Part shown: piece by piece, positions 35,399 to 43,187 of the stretch
How the letters are laid out: the number at the start of each line of letters is the position of its first letter
Numbering within the stretch: the first letter of the stretch is position 1
NCBI RefSeq assembly: GCF_018069805.1
Contig: NZ_JAGPYN010000001.1
Span: forward strand, 1-64,000
From: Pseudoalteromonas ostreae
Lineage (GTDB): Bacteria; Pseudomonadota; Gammaproteobacteria; Enterobacterales; Alteromonadaceae
DNA: 64,000 nucleotides
Direction of reading: 5' to 3'
Notes under the pieces: model-generated
Told to the model about the DNA's origin: nothing
What the model saw: only the letters and a program-made list of their open reading frames with translations
Databases searched by the model: none
Position numbers and translations under genes: made by a program

Positions 35399-36811
35399 TT
35401 AGCTTCCAACGGCACTTGGTTGTACATCTAAGCCGTAACCAAACATTACTGCAAGCACTAATACAATTGATGCAGCTAACATTAACTTAAGTAACAATGG
35501 TAAACAAAAGCGGAACCAATGGCCGTAAGGTACGCCCGCCATCCCTAAAATTCCCATTAATACTGCATTAGTTGGGATGATCATATTTGAAAAGCCATCG
35601 CCAAATTGATAGGCAAGTACAGCCACTTGGCGTGGCACGCCGACTAAATCGCCCAGCGGGGCCATCAGCGGCATAGTCACATACGCTTGGCCAGAGCCTG
35701 ATGGAATAAAAGTATTGAGTATTGTTTGAATGACTAACATGCCAATGGCTGAGATCTCGGCGCTCACATACGAAAGTGGTAGCGACATACCATGCACTAA
35801 ACTATGCAAAATTTGCCCATCTTCCAGTATCAAGGCAATACCACGGGCCACACCAATTAAAATAGCAGTAGTCACGAGATCTGAGACCCCTTCAATAAAA
35901 CGGTTGGCAGTTTCATCTGCTGATAAGCGCCCCAGTACAGCAACAATCGCACCCCAGGCAATAAATACACCGCCTAGCTCGTATAAGTACCAACCTTTAG
36001 TGGCAATACCCCACACAGCGACAGCAAGAGTGATGATAAAACTGCCTAAAATTAGTTTATGGCGCAGCGCAAGTACAGGATACTGCGGTGTTGCTTTATC
36101 GCTTAAAGGGCAAGGTACATCAAGCATCATGGATTTACTTGGATCGTTTGCGACCTTTTTAGTGTATTGCCACACATGATGAAAGCCAATTAATACAAAC
36201 GGCACGAATATCGCCAAACGTAACCATAAGCCAGAATACACTGGAATTTCAGCAATTTGCTGAGCAATTAACACCGTAAACGGGTTAAACGCCGATACCC
36301 CATAACCAATCCCGTAACCTGCCACAATCATACCGACCGCAGTCATTGCATCAAGGCGCATGGCTTTACACAAAGCGACTAAAATCAGCACAAACGGAAT
36401 GTATTCTCCCGCAGTACCAATGCTGCTCGATGCTAAGGCAAAGCAAAACACCACCATAAAAATAAGTCGTTGTGGTTGTTTACCATGGCGTTCAAGTAAA
36501 CGACCAATCAACGCATCAACCGTGCCGGTAGCACGGGCAATGGCAAGTACGCCGCCAACAATCAATACAAAAAAGATCACATCTTGCGCAGCGGCAAAAG
36601 CACGCGGAATAGCGGTTAATAAATCCCATGGGGTCAAATAATGACGTTCTGCAACAGTTTGATAGGTGCCGGCGATCACCATTTCTCGGCCAGAATCAGA
36701 TAATGTAGTATCAAAAAATCCTTGCGGTACTAGCCACGTAGCAACTAACGCAGTGACCATCATGCCCAGCAGTAAAATTAAAGTATGCGGCACTTTAAAA
36801 GAATTACTCAT
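35399..36811 (-). CDS. YfcC/DcuC-like membrane transporter
   Basis: A 470-residue inner-membrane protein with about 12 helices. Segments such as FALASSSIGTAGEYIPFVL, AGYGIGYGVSAFNPFTVLIA and IPSGSGQAYVTMPLMAPLGD are typical of the YfcC/ArcD/DcuC-related carriers for dicarboxylates, short-chain acids or basic amino acids. The start has AGGACAT-like sequence just upstream. The substrate cannot be read from sequence, and it has no operon partner. Confidence 0.85.
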   Translation of the reverse strand: MSNSFKVPHTLILLLGMMVTALVATWLVPQGFFDTTLSDSGREMVIAGTYQTVAERHYLTPWDLLTAIPRAFAAAQDVIFFVLIVGGVLAIARATGTVDALIGRLLERHGKQPQRLIFMVVFCFALASSSIGTAGEYIPFVLILVALCKAMRLDAMTAVGMIVAGYGIGYGVSAFNPFTVLIAQQIAEIPVYSGLWLRLAIFVPFVLIGFHHVWQYTKKVANDPSKSMMLDVPCPLSDKATPQYPVLALRHKLILGSFIITLAVAVWGIATKGWYLYELGGVFIAWGAIVAVLGRLSADETANRFIEGVSDLVTTAILIGVARGIALILEDGQILHSLVHGMSLPLSYVSAEISAIGMLVIQTILNTFIPSGSGQAYVTMPLMAPLGDLVGVPRQVAVLAYQFGDGFSNMIIPTNAVLMGILGMAGVPYGHWFRFCLPLLLKLMLAASIVLVLAVMFGYGLDVQPSAVGS

Positions 36812-36995
36812 ATGTCCTCCATTTTTATAATTAGTGCAGCGAAAATATAAACGCTGTTTTTTGTTAAGGATAACACGACTTATAAAATCACAATAAAAAT
36901 AGCAACAGTCAGACTGTAAAGGAATGTAACGGGGTTGAGTTGACTTGATATAAGCTTAGTTTATTACTTTTTGAGCTACTATGATGTAAGCACAA

Positions 36996-37022
36996 AGGTT
37001 AGCTCTAATGAGTTAACCTTTT
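36996..37022 (-). terminator. Hairpin terminator of the three-repeat protein gene
   Basis: AAAGGTTA and TAACCTTT pair around a CTC/GAG inner stem with one mismatch. On the minus strand it lies 55 bases past the stop at 37077 and ends in TTTGTGCTT. The remainder of 36812-37076 shows nothing else. Confidence 0.6.
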
Positions 37023-37076
37023 TGAATCAAAATACAAAATGGTCAGATTGGCTTTACTTAAGCGGTAGCCAATATG

Positions 37077-38363
37077 CTATTGCTGCGGCATATTTGCGCA
37101 AATTTCGTAATACCATAAATCAGAGTATGGATGTGAAACCTGTGCACCTAATGTAAATACGTTGCCTTCTGCATCGGTTACAGAGTCCGTACCAATCGGT
37201 ACTTCGCCTTTAGATATTCCATCCCACATAAATCTATCGCTACCATAACTGGAGTTGTGATAAACAAAAGTTTGCCCTGTAAAACCAGCATCATTACGAC
37301 CTTGATTGTCACCAAAAAAAGCGCATTGAGGGTGGATCATAGTAGTGTCAGGAACAAAACTAAAATTACTAAACGTTGCGTTATAACTTGATGATTTGGT
37401 TGTCCCCCACGTTAAAAATTCAAATATGTCTCCAGAGCTTACGGCAATATTTTCAGCTGCGCCTGAAGCGCTACCTGCTGTAGATAAGTCGTAATTAACG
37501 CCATTTATAACGTAGCGGATCACATCTCCATACTGGCCTGCAGAACTTATAGTCATATTCCAATCAAAGTTAATAGCCCCACTTTCTGGTATTGTTATTG
37601 AAGCTGTTACACCACCGCCATAATTTACGGATGCACTCAAAGCTGATTCAGACATATTTGCTGTGGCAACGCCTGTGATACTCCAATAGGGCGCTGCATA
37701 AGCGTCGGTAAACCCATAAGTTGTCGCTTCATTATATGTGCCACACTTATAGTGATAGCGCATCGTATTGGCTGTTGGTCTTTCGAGTCTAAGGTAGCTG
37801 AGCACCTGACTTGCAGGGCAACTTACATTATGTCTATCGAGGTAGATGGCATTACCACTACCATCTTCATTAGCTGGAGTGAAATAATCGTTCACGTTAC
37901 TTAATCTTTTGTCACTACATTGATAATGGTACTGAACAGTGCTGGCCGTTACTCTTTGTAAATGTAAATATTGCAGCGCCTTATCTTCGCAATTTACAGT
38001 ATGGCGATCTAAAAATATAACGTTACCGCCACCATCATCATTAGCGGGAGTGTATACATTATTATTAATAGCGTTACTCAGCACAGTACATCCATACTCA
38101 TAGGCAATTTGTGCTGCTGATGGCCTAATTAGATGTAAAGAATTGATTGCATCACTACCGCAATCGACAAAGTGTCTATCAAAAAAAACAAAATTGCCTT
38201 GCCCATCATCATTTGCAGGCGTCGTCATTTGATAAGTTGTCGCATTGACGAATTGCGATGATGTAATTAAAAAAAGTGACGCCACCATAAACTTTCGTTG
38301 CGTGTTTTTTATGAAATTACTCTGACATGTTAAGATACGCTTCCTTTTGAAATATGTTTTCAT
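37077..38363 (-). CDS. Secreted protein with three Cys-paired repeats, unrecognised
   Basis: A 428-residue exported protein. A long basic N-terminus precedes a signal peptide ending SSQFVNA. Three repeats of about 55-60 residues follow, each with TPANDDGxGN, F/Y-x-D-R-H-x-V-x-C and a closing LHLxRxT...YHYxC, so each carries a probable disulfide pair. After residue 210 comes a beta-rich domain with an aromatic and Gly/Ser-rich pattern and a Cys-containing end. It looks like a surface or extracellular adhesion or carbohydrate-binding protein, but I cannot assign a family. GGAG lies upstream of the chosen ATG. It borders the effector-like cassette at 38.5-41.8 kb. Confidence 0.6.
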   Translation of the reverse strand: MKTYFKRKRILTCQSNFIKNTQRKFMVASLFLITSSQFVNATTYQMTTPANDDGQGNFVFFDRHFVDCGSDAINSLHLIRPSAAQIAYEYGCTVLSNAINNNVYTPANDDGGGNVIFLDRHTVNCEDKALQYLHLQRVTASTVQYHYQCSDKRLSNVNDYFTPANEDGSGNAIYLDRHNVSCPASQVLSYLRLERPTANTMRYHYKCGTYNEATTYGFTDAYAAPYWSITGVATANMSESALSASVNYGGGVTASITIPESGAINFDWNMTISSAGQYGDVIRYVINGVNYDLSTAGSASGAAENIAVSSGDIFEFLTWGTTKSSSYNATFSNFSFVPDTTMIHPQCAFFGDNQGRNDAGFTGQTFVYHNSSYGSDRFMWDGISKGEVPIGTDSVTDAEGNVFTLGAQVSHPYSDLWYYEICANMPQQ

Positions 38364-38490
38364 AGCTTTCTCCAGTTGAATATTTCACAATCTACTGTAG
38401 GAGAGTGTTAAAAAAACGTTTATTACAGCATATTACATGATGGTTAATAATACCAAGAGTTACATAAGTAAGACTGTATAACTAATTCGC

Positions 38491-38657
38491 TTTACTGCTG
38501 TGCTTCTTGCTCGGCGATTTGTTTAAAGGCTTGCACAAATGCATCGCTTGGTTGGCCGCCAGTAAGCGCGTATTGCTCGTTAATGATAAAAGTTGGCACT
38601 GAGGTAATGCCTATCTGTTGTAGCGTACTTTGCTCGCTACGAACCACTTGAAAGTAC
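38491..38657 (-). pseudogene. Duplicate of the 3' end of the frnE-like gene
   Basis: About 167 bases match the last third-codon region of the DsbA-family gene at 41846-42015 at roughly 88-90 percent identity by eye, with the reading frame and stop kept (ending GGQPSDAFVQAFKQIAEQEA-like). There is no start or active site here, so it is a truncated copy. With the intact gene it brackets the effector/lipoprotein cassette as a direct repeat. Confidence 0.9.
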
Positions 38658-38706
38658 GTACAGTATTTGACAGGAAATTATAAGTTTACTGACTCGTCTC
38701 AATTTA

Positions 38707-39168
38707 TTATTTAGCACATATTTTTTCATAAAATGAAGTATCAAGATGTTTGCTTAAATCAAACTGGAATTGGCTGTCAAAAATATCACTGACTTGTCCC
38801 ACTGCAAATAGCTGTGCATGGGCACTGCATTTTTTTGCAAGTACAACTTCACCCACGTTCGTATGAAACGTAGTTAACTGCGTACTGCTCCTATATTCAG
38901 AAGTATTTTCTATGTCATCATGCCAACGGCCTTTAATAGGCGTTCTGTCACCTTTATTATTAACATAATAGAAATACCGATTGGGCGGGTTTTCTTCCCA
39001 AATGGCACTGTTTTTTGCCTGCGTTACTAGCAAACCTGATGGTGGAATTGAAAAAACGGGAACGCCATTTTCATATTTAGCGGGTGTGTCTTTAGGTGCG
39101 TTATAAACAATGTAAAAAGTACCTTTATAGTTTTCAGGTATAAGATAAACAGCAGGAGAGGCTCTTTT
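38707..39168 (-). pseudogene. Second domain of a split two-domain lipoprotein, downstream of an in-frame TGA
   Basis: The frame is the same as the lipoprotein gene just upstream (39169-39726), from which it is separated only by a TGA at 39169-39171. The text (SPAVYLIPENYKGTFYIVYN and on to IPPSGLLVTQAK) is nearly identical to domain 2 of the intact neighbour at 39804-40820, where an AGA codon replaces the stop. It has no good start codon of its own (a TTG at 39033 lies inside the domain), so it is probably untranslated unless the TGA is read through. Confidence 0.8.
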
Positions 39169-39726
39169 TCAATTTGAACACATACCATCAAAAAGTTTTT
39201 CATCTATATTGTTGAGCTTTATAGCATCGTATATATTGAGCAAGTTCCTGCTGTCGGTCTGCTCAGCATTTGTGCCAACCGTAAAGTTTTGATTAATTAC
39301 AGTGCAGCCATATATTGGACCCGATTGACCTAAGCCACCCACATACACCGTTCTTGTTTTTCCTATATCGTTGTTTGTCGCATCTTGCTCTTTTAGTGCA
39401 GAGTCTTCACTTATAGGTGTTCTTTCATTTGTATTACTTACGTAAAAGTACTGTATTTTGCTAGTTTCAATCCAGCCCTCGTTAGCATCCATTTGCGTCA
39501 CGAGCACACCAGATGGCGGTATATCATATACCCGAGAGTTGCCTTCGTACTTCGGCGGTTGCCCGTTTGGCGCGTTGAATATGATGTATAAAGAGCCAAC
39601 ATACCCTTCAGGTATGAGGTAAATTGCAGGCTCTCTTTTTTTTACTTCTGTACAAGCAGATAATAACGCTATCAGGATACTCATATACAACATTTTAAAA
39701 AAACGAACATTAAAGGAAGATTTCAT
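39169..39726 (-). CDS. Putative immunity-type lipoprotein, one domain (truncated copy)
   Basis: A 185-residue lipoprotein: basic start MKSSFNVRFFK, hydrophobic segment and lipobox LLSACTE. One domain follows: EPAIYLIPEGYVGSLYIIFN, PPKYEG, IPPSGVLVTQMD and a Cys-containing end. From memory this resembles DUF6843-type lipoproteins of unknown function. The start is ATG 39726, where AAAGGCGA lies upstream exactly as in the tandem neighbour. It ends at a premature TGA compared with that neighbour, leaving a single domain. Its position behind an effector-like gene suggests an immunity or accessory role, which is inference. Confidence 0.7.
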   Translation of the reverse strand: MKSSFNVRFFKMLYMSILIALLSACTEVKKREPAIYLIPEGYVGSLYIIFNAPNGQPPKYEGNSRVYDIPPSGVLVTQMDANEGWIETSKIQYFYVSNTNERTPISEDSALKEQDATNNDIGKTRTVYVGGLGQSGPIYGCTVINQNFTVGTNAEQTDSRNLLNIYDAIKLNNIDEKLFDGMCSN

Positions 39727-39803
39727 TGAGTCGCCTTTATTTAAGCCTCTATTTTCAATATGCATTAGATAAACTTCAAACTGAAGCGTTTGTTTAATGC
39801 AAT

Positions 39804-40820
39804 TTAATATAAGAAACAGGCGCCTTTAAAAATAGATTTATCCATATTTTTTATTCCTTTTTCACCATATATATCAAAATAAAGTGTGTTTTTAGTTATC
39901 TCTTCAGAGGTACCGATAGCAAACTCTTGGAAACGAGCATTACACCCCTTAGTTGGTTCAAATGCACCTACTGAGGTATGAAATGTCACTAATCCTTCTG
40001 TTACATTATCGGATGACCAACGACCTTCAATAGGGGGTCTGTCACCTGCGTTATTTACATAATAGAAATGCCAATTGGGCGGGTTCTCTTCCCAAACAGC
40101 ACTGCTTTTTGCCTGTGTTACTAGCATACCTGATGGCGGTATTGCAAAAACAGGAACGCCGTTCTCATATTTAGCGGGTGTGCCTTTAGGTGCGTTATAA
40201 ACAATGTAAAAAGTGCCTTTATAGTTTTCAGGTATAAGATAAACCGCAGGAGAGGCTCTTTTTCTATCCGGGCAGATGTTATCAAAAAATTTTCCATCGC
40301 TATTTTTAAGCTTGATAGCATCAAATATATCAAACATATTCTTGCTATCGAGGAGATCTGATTTTCTACCTATAACAAAACTCTGATCATTGATTTGACA
40401 ATTATTTATTGGCTCTACTTCGCCTAACCCACCACCAAAAATGATGATTTTCTTATCTTTTCTATTTTCAGGAGTGTCATGAATAGTTGATGTTATACGT
40501 TCAGTTATAGGTGTTCTATCGCCTATCTTATTGACATAATAAAAACGCAATTTATTACTTTCAATTCTGCCCTCGTTCACATCCATTTGGGTCACGAGTA
40601 CACCAGATGGCGGTATTTCATATACCCGAGAGTCGCCTTCATACTTTGGCGGTTGCCCGTTTGGCGCGTTGAATATGATGTATAAAGAGCCAACATACCC
40701 GTCAGGTATGAGGTAAATTGCAGGTTCACTTTTTCTTATCTCAGTACAAGCAGAAAGTAGCGCTATTGTTAAACTAATAAACAACACTTTTAAAAAATGG
40801 ACATTAAAGGAAGATTTCAT
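39804..40820 (-). CDS. Putative immunity-type lipoprotein with two tandem domains
   Basis: A 338-residue lipoprotein with lipobox LLSACTE and two similar domains. Domain 1 (about 25-180) carries YLIPDGYVGSLYIIFN and IPPSGVLVTQMD; domain 2 (about 190-335) carries YLIPENYKGTFYIVYN and IPPSGMLVTQAK. Both have G-D-R-x-P-I and end with Cys. The start codon is 10 bases after the stop of the effector-like gene and has AAAGGCGA upstream, so co-translation is likely. A close tandem copy follows. Duplicated lipoproteins behind a possible toxin are a common immunity layout; the function is not proven. Confidence 0.75.
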   Translation of the reverse strand: MKSSFNVHFLKVLFISLTIALLSACTEIRKSEPAIYLIPDGYVGSLYIIFNAPNGQPPKYEGDSRVYEIPPSGVLVTQMDVNEGRIESNKLRFYYVNKIGDRTPITERITSTIHDTPENRKDKKIIIFGGGLGEVEPINNCQINDQSFVIGRKSDLLDSKNMFDIFDAIKLKNSDGKFFDNICPDRKRASPAVYLIPENYKGTFYIVYNAPKGTPAKYENGVPVFAIPPSGMLVTQAKSSAVWEENPPNWHFYYVNNAGDRPPIEGRWSSDNVTEGLVTFHTSVGAFEPTKGCNARFQEFAIGTSEEITKNTLYFDIYGEKGIKNMDKSIFKGACFLY

Positions 40821-40830
40821 TGAGTCGCCT

Positions 40831-41592
40831 TTATTTAAATAAGCCATTGAAGCAATTTTCTAAACTTGCTTTTTCGAGCAACATGCAATGGCCGCTATTT
40901 GCAGGAATAGAAGTAAAGCGGTAATTCCAATCGACTATTTTATGATAACTTAATTTAGGGTATTTATTTGCTTGGCGAAATAATTCATCACCCACGGTAC
41001 CTTTAAAGCTGCCATTGTTGTTAAGCGGTAAACGCAGTGCACTTGCGATCATAGGGAAGTCCGCATTCAAAGATAAACTTAATGGTGGCGCACCTTTACG
41101 AACATGTATACCCAGTGAAATAGCTTGCCCACTAGGGCCGACAATAAATGCTTCACAGTTTGGAAACGCATCGCCCGTGATATAAGTTACAATATCCATG
41201 TGGGCGTTAACAGTATCAATATCTATAATAATTTTATATTTAACATTTAAAGTGGGTACGTAAGATAAACCTAGTTTTTCTTGCATCTCAGAAGAGCCTG
41301 GCATAGCATGATTCACGCCACCATATTGCCCTGTAATTTTATATTGTTGATTACCATTGAGGAGTTTTTTGTATTTAAGATGAGCACTATCTTTTGGCGC
41401 TAAATAATCATCATATGTTTTTTTTGTATCTCCCCAAGGTGCTTTTGATGGGTCTGATTTAGTCCGAGTAGTGATCATCGTTTTTTTAGTGGATAACGTT
41501 AATTTATGCCAAATTCTTGAGGTTATAGGTGCAACACCACTCGGTTTAAGCGAAAACCCCCGATTATCACCTTCAAACCATAGACCAGCCAA
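40831..41592 (-). CDS. Putative effector/toxin-like protein, N-terminus frameshifted
   Basis: A 253-codon frame without signal peptide. It begins around AGLWFEGDNRGFSLKPSG and continues with SRIWHKLTLSTKKT, a GDTKKTYDDYL segment and a beta-rich half (IIIDIDTVNAHMDIVTYI), ending in a Cys-containing tail. Only a TTG (41592) is available as start in this frame. An ATG-initiated stretch just upstream (41653) reads in another frame and looks like the missing N-terminus, so the gene appears interrupted. Translational coupling to two lipoprotein copies suggests effector plus immunity. I do not recognise the toxic activity or secretion route. Confidence 0.55.
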   Translation of the reverse strand: MAGLWFEGDNRGFSLKPSGVAPITSRIWHKLTLSTKKTMITTRTKSDPSKAPWGDTKKTYDDYLAPKDSAHLKYKKLLNGNQQYKITGQYGGVNHAMPGSSEMQEKLGLSYVPTLNVKYKIIIDIDTVNAHMDIVTYITGDAFPNCEAFIVGPSGQAISLGIHVRKGAPPLSLSLNADFPMIASALRLPLNNNGSFKGTVGDELFRQANKYPKLSYHKIVDWNYRFTSIPANSGHCMLLEKASLENCFNGLFK

Positions 41593-41653
41593 AGTCTTTT
41601 TCAGGGTGAAATGATCGTATATTAATTTCGTAATTTGCTAATTGAATAGCCAT
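41573..41653 (-). pseudogene. Frameshifted N-terminal piece of the effector-like gene
   Basis: A 26-residue frame starts at ATG 41653 (MAIQLANYEINIRSFHPEKD) and stops at 41573. Dropping one base near 41600, beside a run of five A bases, joins it to the main frame as HPEK-T-LAGLWFEGDNRGF, which reads as one continuous protein. It starts three bases after the stop of a 37-residue frame. It could be a disrupting mutation or a programmed shift. Confidence 0.6.
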
Positions 41654-41656
41654 AGA

Positions 41657-41770
41657 TTAAGTTCCATTTATCAATAAATTCAAATCCGTTTCGAATAGGG
41701 TAACATCGAGGTTGTTTGTTAACAACTCTTGTCGCTTTTTAATAGCTAAAACTAACGAGTGGATTGACAT
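41657..41770 (-). CDS. Possible 37-residue leader gene of the effector cassette
   Basis: An ATG frame (MSIHSLVLAIKKRQELL, ending in LINGT) stops three bases before the effector N-terminus. The close spacing suggests an operon. It has no strong ribosome-binding site and no recognised family. It may be a small accessory or chaperone-like gene, the end of a lost longer gene, or chance. Confidence 0.4.
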   Translation of the reverse strand: MSIHSLVLAIKKRQELLTNNLDVTLFETDLNLLINGT

Positions 41771-41842
41771 TATTTAAAGTTATAGCTTTAGTTATTTAAA
41801 TGATTAAAGCCACGCAACCCTTGCGCTACCTGGCTTTTAACT

Positions 41843-42502
41843 TTATTGCTGTTGTTGCGCTTCTTGCTCGGCGATTTGTTTAAATGCTTGCACAAATGCA
41901 TCACTTGGTTGGCCGCCAGTGAGGGCGTATTGCTCGTTAATAATAAAAGTAGGCACTGAGGTAATGCCCATCTGTTGTAGTGCATTTTGCTCGCTGCGTA
42001 CTTCTTGAAAATACTCGCCTGAATCTAAAATCTGTTTCGCACGGGCTCTATCAAGGCCCACACTTTGCACTACATCAAGCAATGTATCTTGCTCATTTAA
42101 ATAAACTAAATCAGTAAAGTGCGCTTTAAAGAAGGCTAGTTTTAGTTCGGTTTGCTTACCTTCACTGGCAGCCCAAGTGAGTAGTCGATGTAAGTCAAAA
42201 CTGTTGATCATGATGCGTTTGCCGTCAAAGTTAAAATCAAAGCCTGCTTTTTCACCCATCTCTAAAATACGTTGGCGGTTTTCATCGCCTTGCTGTTCGC
42301 TCAGGCCGTATTTTTGTTGTAGGTGCTCGTTTAAATCTTGGCCTAAAACAGGCATATCAGGGTTTAATTCGAAAGGTTTCCAGCTGATGTCTGCTGCGAA
42401 TTTATCGCTCAATTGCGCTAATGCGGTTTCAAGGTTTTTATAACCAATAATGCACCATGGGCACATAACGTCTGAAACGATGTCGATTTTAAGCTTGTTC
42501 AT
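41843..42502 (-). CDS. DsbA-family oxidoreductase, FrnE-like
   Basis: A 219-residue cytoplasmic thioredoxin-fold protein (no signal peptide) with the CPWC active site in IVSDVMCPWCIIGYKN near residue 12. It has the helical insert typical of FrnE and a cis-Pro loop in ITSVPTFIINEQYALTGGQP. The ATG at 42502 has AGGTTC upstream; an extension to 42550 is unlikely. Members act on polyketide or stress-linked disulfides, or as cytoplasmic isomerases. Its 3' end is duplicated at 38491-38657, marking the boundary of the inserted cassette. Confidence 0.9.
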   Translation of the reverse strand: MNKLKIDIVSDVMCPWCIIGYKNLETALAQLSDKFAADISWKPFELNPDMPVLGQDLNEHLQQKYGLSEQQGDENRQRILEMGEKAGFDFNFDGKRIMINSFDLHRLLTWAASEGKQTELKLAFFKAHFTDLVYLNEQDTLLDVVQSVGLDRARAKQILDSGEYFQEVRSEQNALQQMGITSVPTFIINEQYALTGGQPSDAFVQAFKQIAEQEAQQQQ

Positions 42503-42712
42503 GAGTGAACCTGTTTTACACAATAATATAGTGATGATATGCAGGCACACAGCACAAAGATCAAGGTAGCACGGCGAAGATAGTCAATTAAGGTGGGTTA
42601 ACTGTATTTATTGTACAGTTTCTTACAGTTTTAAAACACTCTTGAACAGTTTTTATTGTAAAACTAAATAAACTCATTATTAGACAAACAACTCTATTAA
42701 AAGGGTAATAAT

Positions 42713-43171
42713 ATGAACAAGGCATTTATCGTTTTACTACTATTAACAGGCTGTGCTGGAGGGTCTGGTATTGACCGTGCTGAGGAAAATATAATGGTCA
42801 CCGAATTTTATGCGCACGTTAAATCCACAAAGCGCGTTCAGTTATCGTCAGAGGTCAAAAATGGCATGATAGTAGGAGCAGGCGTTGGTGTTATTGAAGA
42901 GTTAGACGGCAATCATAAAGATATGATTTCAGGTACGATTGCTGGGGCACTTGTTGGTGGCTTATTTACTGCTTTATTTGAAGGAAGTGATGAGGCATAT
43001 GAATATCAATTATCTGCTCAAAGACAAGGCGCTTTTTCAATTGTGCAAAAAGAGCAATTACCTGATGACACACAATGTGTAAAAGTGCGTGTAGCAGATA
43101 AAGCAACACTGGAAAAAGCACCAAATCAATGGTGCGAAAATAATGAGTTACTCACACGATCAGCCATGTAA
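42713..43171 (+). CDS. Small outer-membrane lipoprotein with glycine-zipper segment
   Basis: A 152-residue lipoprotein with lipobox LLTGCAGG (Cys14). A glycine-zipper-like hydrophobic stretch follows near 60-95 (MIVGAGVGVIEEL and ISGTIAGALVGGLFTALF), and a C-terminal region has two Cys (about 123 and 142). The organisation recalls SlyB/17-kDa-antigen-type lipoproteins, but similarity is only structural. It is preceded by AAAAGGGTAAT near the ATG. No partner gene is obvious. Confidence 0.7.
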   Translation: MNKAFIVLLLLTGCAGGSGIDRAEENIMVTEFYAHVKSTKRVQLSSEVKNGMIVGAGVGVIEELDGNHKDMISGTIAGALVGGLFTALFEGSDEAYEYQLSAQRQGAFSIVQKEQLPDDTQCVKVRVADKATLEKAPNQWCENNELLTRSAM

Positions 43172-43187
43172 GCCGATCGTGAGGTTT

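Noticed and set aside
36971..37156. Rightward 61-codon frame after the YfcC-like gene
   Set aside because: It overlaps the end of the three-repeat protein and runs through that gene's terminator hairpin; composition is not protein-like.
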